IMG/VR virus record: IMGVR_UViG_3300023202_000142
Coordinates: 62,001-126,000 of that record
Strand: one strand, 5' to 3'
Origin: a virus
Length of the DNA stretch: 64,000 nucleotides
The position numbers and the translations under genes were made by a program. The notes below the pieces were generated by a model. The model worked only from the letters and a program-made list of their open reading frames with translations. It was not told where the DNA came from and made no database searches. Below are positions 44,341-53,660 of this stretch, piece after piece (the first letter of the stretch is position 1; every line of letters begins with the position of its first letter).

Positions 44341-46394
44341 TCAAGATTGAGGGCGGCAGGGCCAGGTCTGTCAGGACCCCAGAGGAGGAACTGAACCTGC
44401 TTCGACAGAAGTGGGGCGCGTTCTCCGAGGAAGAGCAGCGGTTCATCATGGAGCTGATGAATCGGAGCGACAGCGATGCTGAGCGAATTCTCGCCGAGAT
44501 CAAATCGGCGCACTACCACCGCGAACCGGTGGACATCGATACTTTTCTGGACGATGAGTACTACTCTGGCCCAGGCGGGTCATCAGTTTACCCCAAGCTG
44601 CGCGAGGAGCTGCGCGAGATTTTTCGCGGCGACTACTCTGAGGTGATTCTCAGCGGTGGCATCGGCTGGGGCAAGAGCTATACGGCCACCTACGGCCTGA
44701 TGTATTCGATCTACCGCACCACTTGCTTGCGCGACCCCCAGTCTAGCTTCGGCCTCGCCCCGGGCACGATCATCTGGTTTGCGTTCCTGTCGATGTATCG
44801 AAAGCATGCCGGGGAGACGATCTTCGAGGACATTCGTACCAAGATCGAAGCGTCCCCCTATTTCTACGAACTGATGGATGACACAAAGGGGTCTGGATTC
44901 TCCAAGTATCAGGCAACGATCTCGAAGAACCTCAAGCTGATCTGTGAGTCCTCGACTGCGAACAAGGTCATCGGCCTTAACGTGTTCGGCGGCATGCTGG
45001 ACGAGGTCAACTTTGGCGAATCCGCCCGTGTCGCCAAGGATGCTGTGACGCTCAACACCGCCGGCAAAACCCCACCCACGAAGGTCGAGAAGGTCTACCG
45101 ATCGATCATCGCCCGCATCAACTCTCGCTTCATGCGCAATGGCTCGGTGCCCGGTGTGTTGTTCGTCGTCAGCTCGAAGAACAACGAGACCGACTTTACT
45201 CAGAAGCGCATCCAGGAGGCCCTGAATGATCCCAGCGTCTACGTCATGGATTTCCCGGAGTGGGAGACGAAGCCGCCCGAGAAATACAGCGGCGAGAAGT
45301 TTCGTGTGTTCTTTGGCGGCAAGACCATGAGGTCACGGGTGCTCAAGGGGGGCGAGGACCCACCGGAGGTCACTGACGATCTGCAGCGAATTGTCGAGGT
45401 CCCAGTCGAGCACAAGGAACAGTTTGTTGAGGGCGACATTGAGGTCGCCTTGCGTGATATTGCCGGTATCGCGGTTCCTCGCGTAATGCCGTTCATTCAG
45501 CGGACCGACGTCATCCACGGAATGTACTATGACCGGAAAGATCCGCTGCCTCTGAAATCCCTGCAGTGGGTCTCGGGCCGACAGGAGCCGTTCCGCTGGG
45601 ATGTGTTGTGTGAGTGCGGCAAGCCCAGGAAGCTTGGCGATCAGGTTGAAATCAACTGGGTGCCCAGGATCAACCCAGATGCACCACGTCACATCCACAT
45701 CGACCCATCAAAGAATGGCGACGCCACCGGGTTCGCGATGGGTCACATCGAGAAGATGGTCGAGGTCACTCAGCGCGACACGCATACTGGGGAACTCTAC
45801 AAGGAGCTGATGCCCCTGATCTATGTCGACATCGCCCTACAGGTGCTCCCGCCGGATGAGGGTGAGATTGAGATGGAGCTGTTGCGTAAACTGGTCTACT
45901 CGCTGACCGGTCATGGGTTCCCGGTGCACTACATTTCCACCGACCAGAATCAGACGGTGGACATGATCCAGCAGTTCGAGAAGAAAGGCTACCAGGCTGA
46001 GGTGCGCTCCCTGGACCGTAAGCCGACGGGCTACAAGCACCTCAAAAACGCGTTGTATCAACGCCGACTCCGGTGCTACAACTACCACCCGCTGAACGAG
46101 GAATTGGAGAACCTTCAATGGGATTCGGCTAAGGACAAGGTCGACCACCCGACTACACTGGCCGATGGCCGTGCAGGCTCGAAGGATGTGGCTGATTCGG
46201 TGGCCGGGGTTGTCTGGTCCTTGACTGACATGCAAACTGGCGCCCCACCCGTGGTGAAGCCTGACGAGGCGAGATCGAAGCCCGATCACCCCCTGGAGCA
46301 CTGGATGGACGTCGGACAAAATCCCAACGCGAGAGAGTCCGACGCCGGTCCACTTTTCGGTGACACGCCGTTCCTCTTTGGTGGGGGCGATTGA
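44337..46394 (+). CDS. terL: Terminase large subunit
   Basis: A 685-residue packaging motor from GTG 44337. The ATPase has Walker A LSGGIGWGKSYTATYG (about 103) and a Walker B-like MLDEVNFGE (about 222). The C-terminal RNase H-fold nuclease shows HIDPSKNGDATGFAMG (about 458) with the first catalytic Asp, IYVDIALQVLPPDEGEIEME, then HYISTDQNQTVDMIQQF and SKDVADSVAG with the final Asp. It cuts concatemers and drives DNA into the prohead through the portal encoded next. Confidence 0.92.
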   Translation: MIKIEGGRARSVRTPEEELNLLRQKWGAFSEEEQRFIMELMNRSDSDAERILAEIKSAHYHREPVDIDTFLDDEYYSGPGGSSVYPKLREELREIFRGDYSEVILSGGIGWGKSYTATYGLMYSIYRTTCLRDPQSSFGLAPGTIIWFAFLSMYRKHAGETIFEDIRTKIEASPYFYELMDDTKGSGFSKYQATISKNLKLICESSTANKVIGLNVFGGMLDEVNFGESARVAKDAVTLNTAGKTPPTKVEKVYRSIIARINSRFMRNGSVPGVLFVVSSKNNETDFTQKRIQEALNDPSVYVMDFPEWETKPPEKYSGEKFRVFFGGKTMRSRVLKGGEDPPEVTDDLQRIVEVPVEHKEQFVEGDIEVALRDIAGIAVPRVMPFIQRTDVIHGMYYDRKDPLPLKSLQWVSGRQEPFRWDVLCECGKPRKLGDQVEINWVPRINPDAPRHIHIDPSKNGDATGFAMGHIEKMVEVTQRDTHTGELYKELMPLIYVDIALQVLPPDEGEIEMELLRKLVYSLTGHGFPVHYISTDQNQTVDMIQQFEKKGYQAEVRSLDRKPTGYKHLKNALYQRRLRCYNYHPLNEELENLQWDSAKDKVDHPTTLADGRAGSKDVADSVAGVVWSLTDMQTGAPPVVKPDEARSKPDHPLEHWMDVGQNPNARESDAGPLFGDTPFLFGGGD

Positions 46395-48139
46395 TGGCTC
46401 CGAATCGCATCGCAGATGTTTGGCGCACTGTTCGCAATTTCTTCGCTCCTCAGCGCGATCAGATTCGCCGTATCGAGCAGGAGCGCTTTCCTGGCTCCTA
46501 CCCCCAGCAGTATGTCTATGCCTCTCGGGGCAAGTACTACGATTACTATCAGCAGTATGGCCAACAGGTCACTCACGACCTGCATCAGCGATTCTTGGAC
46601 TACGAGGACATGGACGACTACCCCGAGGTAGCGTCTGCGTTCGATAGCTACGCTGACGATGCCACGCAGCCTCAGATCTGGAAGGGGCGTAAGCGGATCT
46701 GGGTCGAGGGCACCAACGACAACGTTGTGAACGACTTGAACTTCGTGCTGCACAAGCAGCTCGGAGTCAACGACTTCCTCTGGGAGCAGACGCGGTATCT
46801 GGTCAAGTACGGGAACAACTATGAGCGCAGCTTCGTCAACGAGAACGGACTGGTTGCGACCGAACCCCTGCCGGCCGCTCTGACTCGTCGCGTGCACGAC
46901 CAGTACGGCAGCCTTGTTGGGTTCCTGTTGAGTCGCACCGGAGATTTCTCGATCAGCCCAACCCAGTTCCGGCACCTGTTGCAGCGTAACCGTGAAGAGG
47001 TCGCGGCCGGGAAGACACGCACCTATTACAGCTTCATCCACAGCACTGATGTCTTTGCGTTCGAGGACTGGGAGGTGACGCACTTCCGCCTGGTCGGCAA
47101 GGATCGCATCTCGGAGTACGGCTACAGCGTCGCTGAGCCTGCCAGGTGGGTGTTTCGCCGGCTGATCATGATGGAGGACTCTGCGCTGATCCATAAGCTG
47201 ACACGGGCGCCATCGCGTTTGGTGTTCTATGTCGAGACCGGGAACCTTCCGCCCCGCCAGGCTCTCCAGCATGTCCAGAAGGTCAGGGATTGGTACCAGC
47301 GCAAGAGGATCGTTAACCCGAAGACGGGTAAGCTGGACATGAGCTTCAACCCGCTGTCGATCGACGAGGATATCTTCATCCCGATGCACCGAGAGCGGGG
47401 TGAGTCGGTCCGTGTCGACTCGGTTATGGGCCCGGGCTACCAGCCCATGGATGATGTGGACTACTTCCGCAAGAAGATGGGCAAGGCGCTGAAGATTCCG
47501 AATTTCGGTCGTGATGATGATGTTCAGACCCGCCCGCTCTCGCAGGATGACATCCGGTTCGCGAGCGCGGTGATGCGTGTTCAGTCCGCGATCAAGGCCG
47601 GCTGGAAGAGAATGCTGTCGGTGCACCTTGTGGCAACTGGTCGCAGCCCCTCAGACACTGAGTGGGATGTTCACATGCCAATGCCCTCGGCGATTCTGGA
47701 GTTGGCCCGTATGGAGGTCCTCAGCGCCAAGAGTGACATTCTCTCCAGGATGCAGGAAAACATTTCGGTGCGGTGGATGCTTACCGAGCTATTCGGGTTC
47801 AGCGAGGACGAGGCTGTCAACCTCATGGTAATGCGTCAGGAAGAGCTGGACATGATGGCTGTGGCGGAGTTCGAGCGAGAGATGTTGCGTCAGAAGGCGT
47901 TTGAGTCCGAGGATGTCGATGAGGACAGGGTGCTCAAAGAGGTCCAGCAAAAGGTCTGGGCAAAGGTACGCGCGGGCGCATACGGAATGAGCCCGCGTAC
48001 GTACGAGGGCGGTCGTGACGACATGGATGCCGAGAAGTTTATCCATGAACTGCGCTCCAGGGATGCTGAGCTATTCGATCGGCTCGACATGCTTCGGGAG
48101 GGCCTCACCGTTGTCTCCAGGAAGCAGGACTTTGCCTGA
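46394..48139 (+). CDS. Portal protein
   Basis: A 581-residue protein from ATG 46394. It has the long helical stem/wing pattern of T4 gp20-type portals: RFLDYEDMDDYPEVASAFDS, then YADDATQPQIWKGRKRIWVE, VFRRLIMMEDSALIHKLTRA, VETGNLPPRQALQHVQKVRD, and the helical end with FGFSEDEAVNLMVMRQEELD. It forms the 12-subunit ring for DNA entry and exit. The position between terminase and core/protease genes is as in T4. Confidence 0.9.
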   Translation: MAPNRIADVWRTVRNFFAPQRDQIRRIEQERFPGSYPQQYVYASRGKYYDYYQQYGQQVTHDLHQRFLDYEDMDDYPEVASAFDSYADDATQPQIWKGRKRIWVEGTNDNVVNDLNFVLHKQLGVNDFLWEQTRYLVKYGNNYERSFVNENGLVATEPLPAALTRRVHDQYGSLVGFLLSRTGDFSISPTQFRHLLQRNREEVAAGKTRTYYSFIHSTDVFAFEDWEVTHFRLVGKDRISEYGYSVAEPARWVFRRLIMMEDSALIHKLTRAPSRLVFYVETGNLPPRQALQHVQKVRDWYQRKRIVNPKTGKLDMSFNPLSIDEDIFIPMHRERGESVRVDSVMGPGYQPMDDVDYFRKKMGKALKIPNFGRDDDVQTRPLSQDDIRFASAVMRVQSAIKAGWKRMLSVHLVATGRSPSDTEWDVHMPMPSAILELARMEVLSAKSDILSRMQENISVRWMLTELFGFSEDEAVNLMVMRQEELDMMAVAEFEREMLRQKAFESEDVDEDRVLKEVQQKVWAKVRAGAYGMSPRTYEGGRDDMDAEKFIHELRSRDAELFDRLDMLREGLTVVSRKQDFA

Positions 48140-48141
48140 TA

Positions 48142-48155
48142 GCACCCGGGTGCAG
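48142..48155. repeat. Palindromic 14-mer repeat, copy 4
   Basis: GCACCCGGGTGCAG, the only copy outside long coding sequence. It starts three bases after the portal stop, and its last G begins the GTG start of the next small gene. Confidence 0.85.
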
Positions 48156-48526
48156 TGGCGGCTTTCGACACATATTCGACCCATTCGACCTACGATCCGA
48201 CCCCGCCATCACGTGAGGTTGTGGTGGTTCGGGTCGTTGTTCAGGGGTCTGGATCGAACTTCCCGGACCCTCGCCTGCAGGAAACGGAGCGTCAACTCCG
48301 TGACCTCGCCAAGAAATTTGAAGCGGCCAAGGCGTTTGCGTCTTTTCTTGGCAGATTCCGTTGTGGGCCGCAGCCTGTCCGGCCGACACGCCAATACCCT
48401 CAGCTCCGCTTGCGGCGTGAGCCAGAGCAACCACGTGCACCGCCTTTAGTTTCGCCGGGGCGACCCGGCAGAAAGGGGTTGATTCGGCGCTCGATCGAGG
48501 ACAAACTGGCCCCCAACCTCTCATAG
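48155..48526 (+). CDS. Small Pro/Arg-rich protein, doubtful
   Basis: A 123-residue frame from GTG 48155. MAAFDTYSTHSTYDPTPPSR opens it, then VVVVRVVVQGSGSNFPDPRL and a helix LQETERQLRDLAKKFEAAKA. The final 55 residues are Arg/Pro-rich and ordinary-looking. There is no clear ribosome site other than the palindrome itself. It fills the gap between portal and core genes in the right frame and strand, so I keep it with moderate doubt. Function is unknown. Confidence 0.45.
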   Translation: MAAFDTYSTHSTYDPTPPSREVVVVRVVVQGSGSNFPDPRLQETERQLRDLAKKFEAAKAFASFLGRFRCGPQPVRPTRQYPQLRLRREPEQPRAPPLVSPGRPGRKGLIRRSIEDKLAPNLS

Positions 48527-48578
48527 CATGGGGCGTGCTGTGGGAGCAGACGGGCGCAACGCGGTGCGGAGTCAAGGA

Positions 48579-49940
48579 ATGGACAACCAGGAAGCTCTGG
48601 AGAATGCTCGGAGGTACTACAGTGTGATGGAGCGCCACGGTGCTTCCATCGTCACAGGTGAGTACCGCGACCCCCTTCTCGAAGGTGATGACGAGGAAGA
48701 GGAAGACGAGGAAGAGGAAGAGGAAGACGAGGACGAGGACGAGGACGAAGAGTCCGGTGAGGATGATGGCGATTCCCAGGAGGAATCGCTTTGGGCCTCT
48801 GGCGACCCGTTGTTTGAGGCAGAGGAGTGCGACTGTCCCCAGGGTGAACGTTGCATGTGCGACGAGGATCTCGACGAGGATCTTCTCGATGAACGTCGCC
48901 AGCGCCGTCGTCAGCAGAAGAAGGGCAACAAGATTCAGACGGTCGTCACCAAGCGCACCAAGGCGCTTGCAAAGGCCAAGAGCCGTCGTCGTTACCGCCG
49001 CCGCCGACGCAAGATCAAGCGCTCAAGGAAGCGCAAGGAGAAGCGCGGTACATATCGGCGCGACCGTTCTCGCGTAGCAAAGAGAGGTCGTGCGCGGGGG
49101 ACCCGGCGGTCGATGTCTGACAAGTTCATGGATGCCGTTGAGGCGTATCCCAAGCTGTTCAAAGCCAAGGAAGAGGTCGAGCGGGTCGCTGACGAGGTGC
49201 TTGCCGCCGAGGGAGTGTTCTACGACATCGATGAGTTCGATGAGTTCGTCGAGTCGATGATGTTTGAACTCCAGGAGGCCGGTCTGCTGCACGAGGCGGC
49301 AGAGTTGCCCGGTGTTCGGTTCGGTGGCACGACGTCGATTGCTGACACCACAGGTCCGGTTGGTCCTGAGAGGGATATGACATCCCCGAGGAGCACGGTT
49401 GTATTCGGCAAGCCTCTGATGCCGTACCTCGACAACCTGGGGTATGCGGCTGAGGCAGCGGCCAAGCTCAGTGAAATGGCGCCTACCGAGGAAGAATCGA
49501 ACAAGCTGCGGGAGTTCGCGGAGTTCTGCGAGTCTTATCTCGACCAGGTCGAGATGTCCGGCAGGGTTGACGAGGAGCGTCTCAAGGCGATGTGCCTGGA
49601 GGCATCGAGTATCGTTGCGACGGCCTTCCGTGAGTTCCGGGATCAGGGAGCGCTTGGCGAGTCGCTGGGCGTGACTGAGGCAGACGCAGGTGACAACTAC
49701 AACCTTTCGTTGTCGAAGGTGGAGCGTCTTCTCAAGAAGTATGGGGGCGAGAAGGTCCGATCGCTGGGTAAGCCTGACTCTTGGCGCGTCCCTGGGGCTC
49801 GATCGGGTGTGCTTGTCTGGCATTCCAACTGGAAGGACGGGCATGCAGAGAGGGTTGAGATCTCCGGCGTGGCCTCGGTCTATCCGTGGGAGAGGAGCCC
49901 CCTGCGCGACCTGGAGAAGGAACTCAAGAAGCTGCAATGA
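48579..49940 (+). CDS. Prohead core protein with acidic and basic blocks (gp67-like position)
   Basis: A 453-residue protein from ATG 48579 (an in-frame ATG 48528 is also possible). The order is a helical start, an Asp/Glu run (about residues 35-60), a Cys cluster (ECDCPQGERCMCDED), and an Arg/Lys run (about 105-180, including SRRRYRRRRRKIKRSRKRKE). From about 195 there is a folded helical domain (FMDAVEAYPKLFKAKEEVER). T4 encodes the acidic gp67 and the core protein gp68 at this point, between portal and protease. Hydrophobic-x-Glu sites (PLLEGDD, PLFEAEE) suggest protease trimming into peptides (inference). Confidence 0.68.
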   Translation: MDNQEALENARRYYSVMERHGASIVTGEYRDPLLEGDDEEEEDEEEEEEDEDEDEDEESGEDDGDSQEESLWASGDPLFEAEECDCPQGERCMCDEDLDEDLLDERRQRRRQQKKGNKIQTVVTKRTKALAKAKSRRRYRRRRRKIKRSRKRKEKRGTYRRDRSRVAKRGRARGTRRSMSDKFMDAVEAYPKLFKAKEEVERVADEVLAAEGVFYDIDEFDEFVESMMFELQEAGLLHEAAELPGVRFGGTTSIADTTGPVGPERDMTSPRSTVVFGKPLMPYLDNLGYAAEAAAKLSEMAPTEEESNKLREFAEFCESYLDQVEMSGRVDEERLKAMCLEASSIVATAFREFRDQGALGESLGVTEADAGDNYNLSLSKVERLLKKYGGEKVRSLGKPDSWRVPGARSGVLVWHSNWKDGHAERVEISGVASVYPWERSPLRDLEKELKKLQ

Positions 49941-50236
49941 GCGAGGTGGTCGCCAGAATTGATGCGTTTCTGTCGGAGGAGGGGTCCCGCAAGGAGAAGC
50001 GCAATCGCAAAATCAAGAAAACCGGTGACATCTCTGATGAGAAGGACGGCGGAAGGCGCAAGCGCAGGACGGCCTATACCAGTGGCAGACAGGAGGTCAG
50101 CCACGGTAAGAAGCGAAAGAAGCGAGTTGATTTGAGAACTGACCTGAAGAAAGCTCTGGGCATTCGGCAGAAGACCAAGAGCAGTTCCCTGAGCGGCACG
50201 GGTCATCAGTCGAAACATCGCTGGAAAAAGTACTGA
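49937..50236 (+). CDS. Basic internal head protein with candidate FLSE processing site
   Basis: A 99-residue protein from ATG 49937, overlapping both neighbours. The start MSEVVARIDAFLSEEG has F-L-S-E at 11-14. The remainder is highly basic (GSRKEKRNRKIKKTG, then KKRKKRVDLRTDLKKAL). T4 gp68 and the internal proteins occupy the same role: core components trimmed by gp21 and left inside the head with DNA. The match of start motif, charge and position makes this the best-supported member of the proposed internal-protein set. Confidence 0.75.
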   Translation: MSEVVARIDAFLSEEGSRKEKRNRKIKKTGDISDEKDGGRRKRRTAYTSGRQEVSHGKKRKKRVDLRTDLKKALGIRQKTKSSSLSGTGHQSKHRWKKY

Positions 50237-51942
50237 TGAAACAGATTCTGGAAGACGTATTCGGTCCCGTTCAACTCTCTATCGTCGAGAGCACGGATGG
50301 TCGTCTGGTTGCTCGCGGTGAGTTTGGGTTTTGCGGAAGACCGACCGCGAACGGACGTGTCTATCCCCGCAAGCTGATCGAGCGTGAAATCGGAAGGCTT
50401 CGTCCCAAGATGGAGAATTCGGCGATGTACGGTGAGCTGGATCACCCCGAGTCCGGCAAGACGTCGCTCAAGAGGGTCAGCCATCTGATCAGCAATCTGA
50501 CCATCGAGTCGAACGGCCGAGTCGTTGGGGAGATGAGTGTCCTGGATCACCCCGACATTCCGAACGGCCGCTTGCTCAAGGGGCTTGTCGAGTGCGGTGT
50601 GAAGCTGGGCGTCAGTTCCCGTGGCATCGGATCGGTCAAGAAACAGAAGGACGGCAACTACCTGGTCCAGGAGGATTTTCGCCTGCTGACCTACGATGTT
50701 GTCGCTGACCCCGCCTGGTCGGATGCGGTTCCGGCATTCACTCGCGAGGAAAACGAGTACCATCACGAAGCAGAGGGCTACATGACTCTGGAAGAACTGC
50801 AGCAGAAGTATCCCGACATCATGGAAGCCGCTCGCAGGAAGGCGGTCGAGGCCACCAAGGCTGAGTTCGGTGAGCGCATCGAGCAGATCGAGCGGAACAC
50901 GGAGGCGAAGATGGCCGAGGCGATTGAGAGATTCCGCTCCGAGTCGGGTGACGAGGGGCCGCTCCCCGAGGACGCCGATCTTCTGACGCAGCGCGTCAGG
51001 ATGCAGGAGGGCGCGATTCAGCAGAAGGACCGCCGGATTCGTGAACTGAAGGCCGACCTTCGCAACGCGCAGATCTCAGAAGCGCTCCGTGACGCCCTTC
51101 ACGGTGTGCCAGAGCAGCACCGGGCCGGCTTCGTCGGTTTGCTGGGTGAGTCGTCACTCTACCCGACGATCGAGGCGTTCAACGATCGTCTCGGCGTTGT
51201 GGTCGACGAGTTCAAGTCCACGGGTCGCTATCACGCCGTCAATGTCGAGGAAAGCGCGTCGCTGCAGGCGAGCCTCGATGAGGCTAAGGAAATCATGCAG
51301 GCGGCCCGTCAGGAGATCATCGAGCTTCACGAGCAGGTTGCTCGTCGCGATGATCTGCTTGCTGAGGCGCGCCAGGACACCAAGGAGGCGCAGCGGCGAG
51401 CTTATCGCTCTGAGACGCTGCTCGAAGAGGCTCAGGAGAGCATTCAGGACCTCCAGGAGCAGGTCAGCCTTGCTGGTGACTCGTCACAGGAGTCGTTGCA
51501 GGAGTCGCTGCTGGAGGCTGAGTCCCTTCAGGAGGACCTCGAAGAGAAGGACATCGAACTCTACAAGTACGAGAGTGTCATCGGCCTCCCGAACCCCAAT
51601 GAGATGCTGGGGCGCCTCTCGGGCGCGCAGACTCGCGAGGACGTCGATGCGGTTCTCGGCGAGTCCGGTGAGGCTCGTCGACCGGTGGAACCGGATGTCC
51701 CGGCCTCGTCGAACGGGAGCATGGACTACATTTTCGAGGACGATACACGAGACAAGATTTTCCGGGTGGCGAACGAAGAGTTCTCGCCAGTGATCCCGGA
51801 ATCGACGCTGTCGGCACCGTCAGACATCATTGTGGAAGGCGTTACCACGCCCAATAGGAGCAGGTCCCGTGGAGGGGACTCTGGTTTCCGTCTTCCCGGT
51901 CTGTCGCCCGCGCAGTTGGAAGGGCAAGTTCGAGGGGAGTAA
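50236..51942 (+). CDS. Prohead protease fused to scaffold domain (gp21 + gp22-like)
   Basis: A 568-residue protein. Residues 1-175 are a gp21-type serine protease: FCGRPTANGRVYPRKLIERE, YGELDHPESGKTSLKRVSHL (catalytic His), GVKLGVSSRGIGSVKK (catalytic Ser) and LLTYDVVADPAWSDAVP. From about 185 to 445 it is a Glu/Gln-rich coiled coil (EQIERNTEAKMAEAIERFRS, EEAQESIQDLQEQVSLAGDS), like a scaffold core. T4 keeps these as separate genes. A fused protein could self-cleave after assembly. The end is polar with DYIFEDD and SRSRGGDSGF. Confidence 0.9.
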   Translation: MKQILEDVFGPVQLSIVESTDGRLVARGEFGFCGRPTANGRVYPRKLIEREIGRLRPKMENSAMYGELDHPESGKTSLKRVSHLISNLTIESNGRVVGEMSVLDHPDIPNGRLLKGLVECGVKLGVSSRGIGSVKKQKDGNYLVQEDFRLLTYDVVADPAWSDAVPAFTREENEYHHEAEGYMTLEELQQKYPDIMEAARRKAVEATKAEFGERIEQIERNTEAKMAEAIERFRSESGDEGPLPEDADLLTQRVRMQEGAIQQKDRRIRELKADLRNAQISEALRDALHGVPEQHRAGFVGLLGESSLYPTIEAFNDRLGVVVDEFKSTGRYHAVNVEESASLQASLDEAKEIMQAARQEIIELHEQVARRDDLLAEARQDTKEAQRRAYRSETLLEEAQESIQDLQEQVSLAGDSSQESLQESLLEAESLQEDLEEKDIELYKYESVIGLPNPNEMLGRLSGAQTREDVDAVLGESGEARRPVEPDVPASSNGSMDYIFEDDTRDKIFRVANEEFSPVIPESTLSAPSDIIVEGVTTPNRSRSRGGDSGFRLPGLSPAQLEGQVRGE

Positions 51943-51990
51943 CCAGTCAGTTGCGGCACTGGCTACAACAATCGAACCAAGGAGTTACAC

Positions 51991-53511
51991 GTGAATAACG
52001 TGATGCACGAGGCGAGAGGCGTCGACCCGGGTGGTCGCAACCTCCAGGACCTCGGATATATCCAACAGCTCACTGAGAAGTGGAGTCCGTATCTGGGCAT
52101 GATCCCGGAATCAAATTCGGCGTTCGACACGCGCAGGGCCTCGATGGCCATGCTGCTGGAGAACACCTGGAACGACATCCTGTCGACGGCAGGTCGTCGG
52201 TCCGCACAGCACCTCAACGAGGCTGACGCCTCGGTGACCGGCGCCATCGCGGACTACACCCAGACCATCTTCCCCGTCCTGATGAGGGTCTTCCCGAACC
52301 TCATCGCGCATGAGCTGGTAAGCATCCAGCCCATGGCGGGTCCCGTCGGTGCCGTGTTCTACTTCGAGTACAAGCACGCGACGCAGAAGGGTCGGGTCCA
52401 GGTCAACGACAACCTCATCGAGACGTTCGATGAGCACTACAGCTCGGAGTTCATCGACAACGAGCTGGTCGCGAACGGAAACGGGACCGATTTCGGTGGC
52501 GGTGGTGCCGCCCTGTCGGCGACGCTGACGTTCACGCCGGTTCTGCCGCTGAACACCAACGTCAGTGATCCGCAGATTCGCGTGCGAATCGTGGAGATCG
52601 ACAACACCGGCGCTGAGGTCCAGGAGGCCATCGACGACGGTGCCGGTGGGTTCACCGGGGATGTCAGTGCGGGGTCCATCGACTACACGACGGGCGCCAT
52701 CACGGGCTTCCTGTTCACGGCCGCTCCCGCAGCGACCAGTGAGGTCGCCGCGTTCTACTTCTACGACTCGGAGAACAACGAGCAGGTGCCCAGGGTCACT
52801 CTGGACATCCAGCTCAACGAGATTCGTGCGAAGACGCGCAAGCTGAACATCGAGTGGAGCGCAGAAGCTGCCGACGACCTCCGTGCCCTTCACGGCATCG
52901 AGGGCGAGGGTCAGCTTCTCGCTGGTGTTTCGAACGAAATCGGGCTGGAAATCGACCGCGAAATCCTTCGGGACATCGAGTCGAACGTCAGCATCACCGA
53001 CACGTTCAATCGCACCGGTGCCCCCAGCGGCATCAACGAGCTGGACTACCTGCGCACGCTGCTCACGAAAATCACGACCATCGGGTCGAAGATTCACAAG
53101 AACAGCAAGCGCGCGCCGGCCAACTGGCTGGTCACGTCGCCCGAGGTCGCCGCGCTCTTCGCGCAGTTCCAGGGCCACGGAGACTTCGTGCCGGCCGCCC
53201 CGACTGAGGAGCGCCCTTCGTCGTACGGCAACATCACGTCGGACTACGGCATCTTCCGGTACGGCAACCTGATGCAGCGCTACGCTGTCTACCAGGACCC
53301 GTTCATCACGGACTCCACGGTACTCATCGGCCTCAAGGGCCGTTCGTATCTGGATGCAGGCTACGTGTACGCTCCGTACATCCCCCTGCAGATGACACCA
53401 ACCTTCCTCGACCCCGCAGACCAGTCGTACAAGAAGGGTCTTCGGACGAGGTACGCGAAGAAGCTGCTTCGCTCGTCGTTCTACGGCAAGGTCACCGTCC
53501 AGAACCTGTGA
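51991..53511 (+). CDS. Major capsid protein (gp23-like)
   Basis: A 506-residue protein from GTG 51991 (AAGGAG upstream). The N-terminal segment to about residue 40 ends YLGMIPESNSAFD, with I-P-E fitting a gp21-type cut that removes a propeptide. MRVFPNLIAHELVSIQPMAG, then VGAVFYFEYKHATQKG match the start of the gp23 fold. SAEAADDLRALHGIEGEGQL and NWLVTSPEVAALFAQF follow. YVYAPYIPLQMTPTFLDPAD and the basic end complete it. It builds the shell. The GroES-like proteins may assist folding, as gp31 does for gp23. Confidence 0.92.
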   Translation: MNNVMHEARGVDPGGRNLQDLGYIQQLTEKWSPYLGMIPESNSAFDTRRASMAMLLENTWNDILSTAGRRSAQHLNEADASVTGAIADYTQTIFPVLMRVFPNLIAHELVSIQPMAGPVGAVFYFEYKHATQKGRVQVNDNLIETFDEHYSSEFIDNELVANGNGTDFGGGGAALSATLTFTPVLPLNTNVSDPQIRVRIVEIDNTGAEVQEAIDDGAGGFTGDVSAGSIDYTTGAITGFLFTAAPAATSEVAAFYFYDSENNEQVPRVTLDIQLNEIRAKTRKLNIEWSAEAADDLRALHGIEGEGQLLAGVSNEIGLEIDREILRDIESNVSITDTFNRTGAPSGINELDYLRTLLTKITTIGSKIHKNSKRAPANWLVTSPEVAALFAQFQGHGDFVPAAPTEERPSSYGNITSDYGIFRYGNLMQRYAVYQDPFITDSTVLIGLKGRSYLDAGYVYAPYIPLQMTPTFLDPADQSYKKGLRTRYAKKLLRSSFYGKVTVQNL

Positions 53512-53533
53512 GCCTGTTGCCCCGGGCGGGGCA

Positions 53534-53566
53534 TTGATAATGTGTGCACGGATTGCACATTGTCAA
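53534..53566 (+). promoter_or_regulatory. Near-symmetrical GTGCAC promoter after the capsid gene
   Basis: Plus strand: TTGATA, 16-bp spacer with GTGTGCACGGATTG, then CACATT. The reverse strand reads TTGACA and CATTAT at an 18-bp spacing, so it could fire both ways; leftward firing would be antisense to the capsid gene. GCCCCG/CGGGGC at 53519 is a short hairpin closing the capsid gene. Confidence 0.6.
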
Positions 53567-53660
53567 GCCCCGGGGGCCAGGTTTCACCCATAGTCTGCAA
53601 TCCGGCAGACGTACCGACTCAGACTCGTTGTTGCCTCTGGCGCCACGATGTCCGAGACTT

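Noticed and set aside
46286-47626. 446-codon open frame on the minus strand
   Set aside because: Antisense to the portal gene, no start context, and the translation has no domain pattern. The portal frame explains the region fully.
48690-48765. Tandem GAGGAA/GACGAG repeats as a possible repeat array
   Set aside because: They are codon-level repetition of Glu and Asp in an acidic run of the core protein, not spaced units. No CRISPR array was found in the window.
52111-53178. 355-codon open frame on the minus strand
   Set aside because: Antisense to the major capsid gene. Although a leftward promoter is possible at 53.5 kb, the protein looks like a codon shadow.
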